From Flavobacteriaceae bacterium (lineage in GTDB: Bacteria; Bacteroidota; Bacteroidia; Flavobacteriales; Flavobacteriaceae), in the NCBI GenBank assembly GCA_002862805.1, contig PKEA01000075.1, positions 1 through 62,683 of the forward strand: a stretch of 62,683 bases of DNA, in the 5' to 3' direction. Numbering within the stretch: position 1 is the stretch's first letter; each line of letters begins with the position of its first letter. Below are positions 62,116 to 62,683 of this stretch, piece by piece. The notes beneath the pieces were generated by a model. The model was not told the origin of the DNA, ran no database searches, and worked only from the letters and a program-made list of their open reading frames with translations. The translations under genes were made by a program, and so were the position numbers.

Positions 62116-62683
62116 CTAAAATTCTATTTTCTTCTTTCTCAACTCAAAATTCTGACCTAAGTACACTCTTCTTACCATTTCATCTTCCACTAATTCTTCA
62201 GGTTTTCCAGCTTTTAGAATTCCACCTTCAAACATTAAGTACGTTTTATCGGTAATCGCTAAAGTTTCTTGAACATTATGATCGGTAATTAAAATTCCAA
62301 TGTTTTTATTTTTTAATTGAGCTACAATTCGTTGAATGTCTTCAACCGCTACTGGGTCAACGCCTGCAAAAGGTTCGTCAAGTAAAATAAATTTTGGGTC
62401 AGTTGCTAAACAACGAGCAATTTCTGTTCTTCTTCGTTCTCCACCAGAAAGTAAATCTCCTCTATTTGTTCTAATATGTTCTAAAGAAAATTCAGCAATC
62501 AATTCTTCCATTTTGGCTACTTGTTCTTCTTTGGTTTTATTGGTCAATTGAAGGACACTCAAAATATTATCTTCAATGCTTAGTTTTCTAAAAACAGACG
62601 CTTCTTGTGCTAAATAACCAATTCCATTTTGAGCTCTTTTAAACATTGGGTAATCTGTAATGTTTAAATCGTCTAAATAAATA
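62116..62683 (-). CDS. lptB: Lipopolysaccharide export ATPase, 5'-truncated by window edge
   Basis: The frame stays open to the window edge, so the start, including Walker A, lies outside. The visible ~189 residues contain the LptB-specific AQNGIGYLAQEASVF preceded by NITDYPM, the ABC signature LSGGERRRTEIAR, and Walker B FILLDEPFAGVDP with the H-loop LITDHNV. LptB is the cytoplasmic ATPase that powers LPS transport by LptFGC. The ATG at 62646 is internal, since LptB-like sequence continues upstream. It ends convergent with the repeat-rich spacer after the GH25 gene. Confidence 0.94.
   Translation of the reverse strand, partial: IYLDDLNITDYPMFKRAQNGIGYLAQEASVFRKLSIEDNILSVLQLTNKTKEEQVAKMEELIAEFSLEHIRTNRGDLLSGGERRRTEIARCLATDPKFILLDEPFAGVDPVAVEDIQRIVAQLKNKNIGILITDHNVQETLAITDKTYLMFEGGILKAGKPEELVEDEMVRRVYLGQNFELRKKKIEF

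Overview
The window is AT-rich DNA from a member of the Bacteroidota, most likely Flavobacteriaceae (Flavobacterium-like). The support is seen directly: -7 boxes of the TAnnTTTG type before many genes, no clear Shine-Dalgarno sites, frequent TTG starts, a PorV/PorQ-like outer-membrane protein of the type IX secretion group, a DUF4105 protein, and outer-membrane export lipoproteins with the short lipobox usual in this phylum. No rRNA, tRNA, CRISPR array or insertion sequence was seen. The genus is an inference.

Layout. Positions 1-5421 are housekeeping genes: cysD (5'-truncated by the window edge) and cysN for sulfate activation, a MarC-type membrane protein, a CoA-binding protein, a sodium:solute symporter and recR. 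Positions 5498-26091 are a first surface-glycan operon: Wza-like lipoprotein, Wzc-like tyrosine kinase, UDP-GlcNAc 4-epimerase, two UDP-sugar dehydrogenases, Wzx flippase, an FrhB-type iron-sulfur protein with a pyruvyl transferase, four glycosyltransferases, an EpsG-type polymerase, and a complete bacillosamine-type module (PglC-PglD fusion, PglE, PglF). Positions 26138-29252 hold a second Wza/Wzc pair, met tail-to-tail by its presumed phosphatase (PHP family, minus strand). A spacer and an unrecognised minus-strand gene (30310-31077) follow.

Positions 31370-57649 are a second large operon on the plus strand. It starts with a NeuB/NeuC/NeuA-like set for a nonulosonic acid (legionaminic or sialic type), then an AsnB-like amidotransferase, an ABC flippase and an acetyltransferase. 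Next comes a pseudaminic-acid set (PseB, PseC, PseF, a tandem GNAT protein, PseI) between unusual glycosyltransferase-like proteins. Four GT4 enzymes, another acetyltransferase, an MBOAT/SGNH acylation pair, an O-antigen ligase/polymerase and a second initiating phosphoglycosyltransferase complete it. Positions 57845-62683 return to core genes: DUF4105 protein, PorV-like protein, pssA, a GH25 lysozyme and lptB (truncated by the window edge), with simple repeats between them.

How it works together (inference). UDP-GlcNAc feeds four branches: UDP-GalNAc/UDP-GalNAcA, UDP-diacetylbacillosamine, a NeuB-type nonulosonate that may draw on UDP-diacetylbacillosamine, and pseudaminic acid. UDP-GlcA is a fifth donor. 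Two initiating transferases load undecaprenyl phosphate, many glycosyltransferases extend the glycan, two flippases and two polymerase/ligase-type proteins process it, and two Wza/Wzc systems export it. The most interesting points are two parallel nonulosonic-acid routes plus bacillosamine in one locus, a pseudaminate set without a visible PseG hydrolase but with a double GNAT protein, the PglC-PglD fusion, and a family of GT-B-like proteins around the pseudaminate cassette that are candidate transferases.
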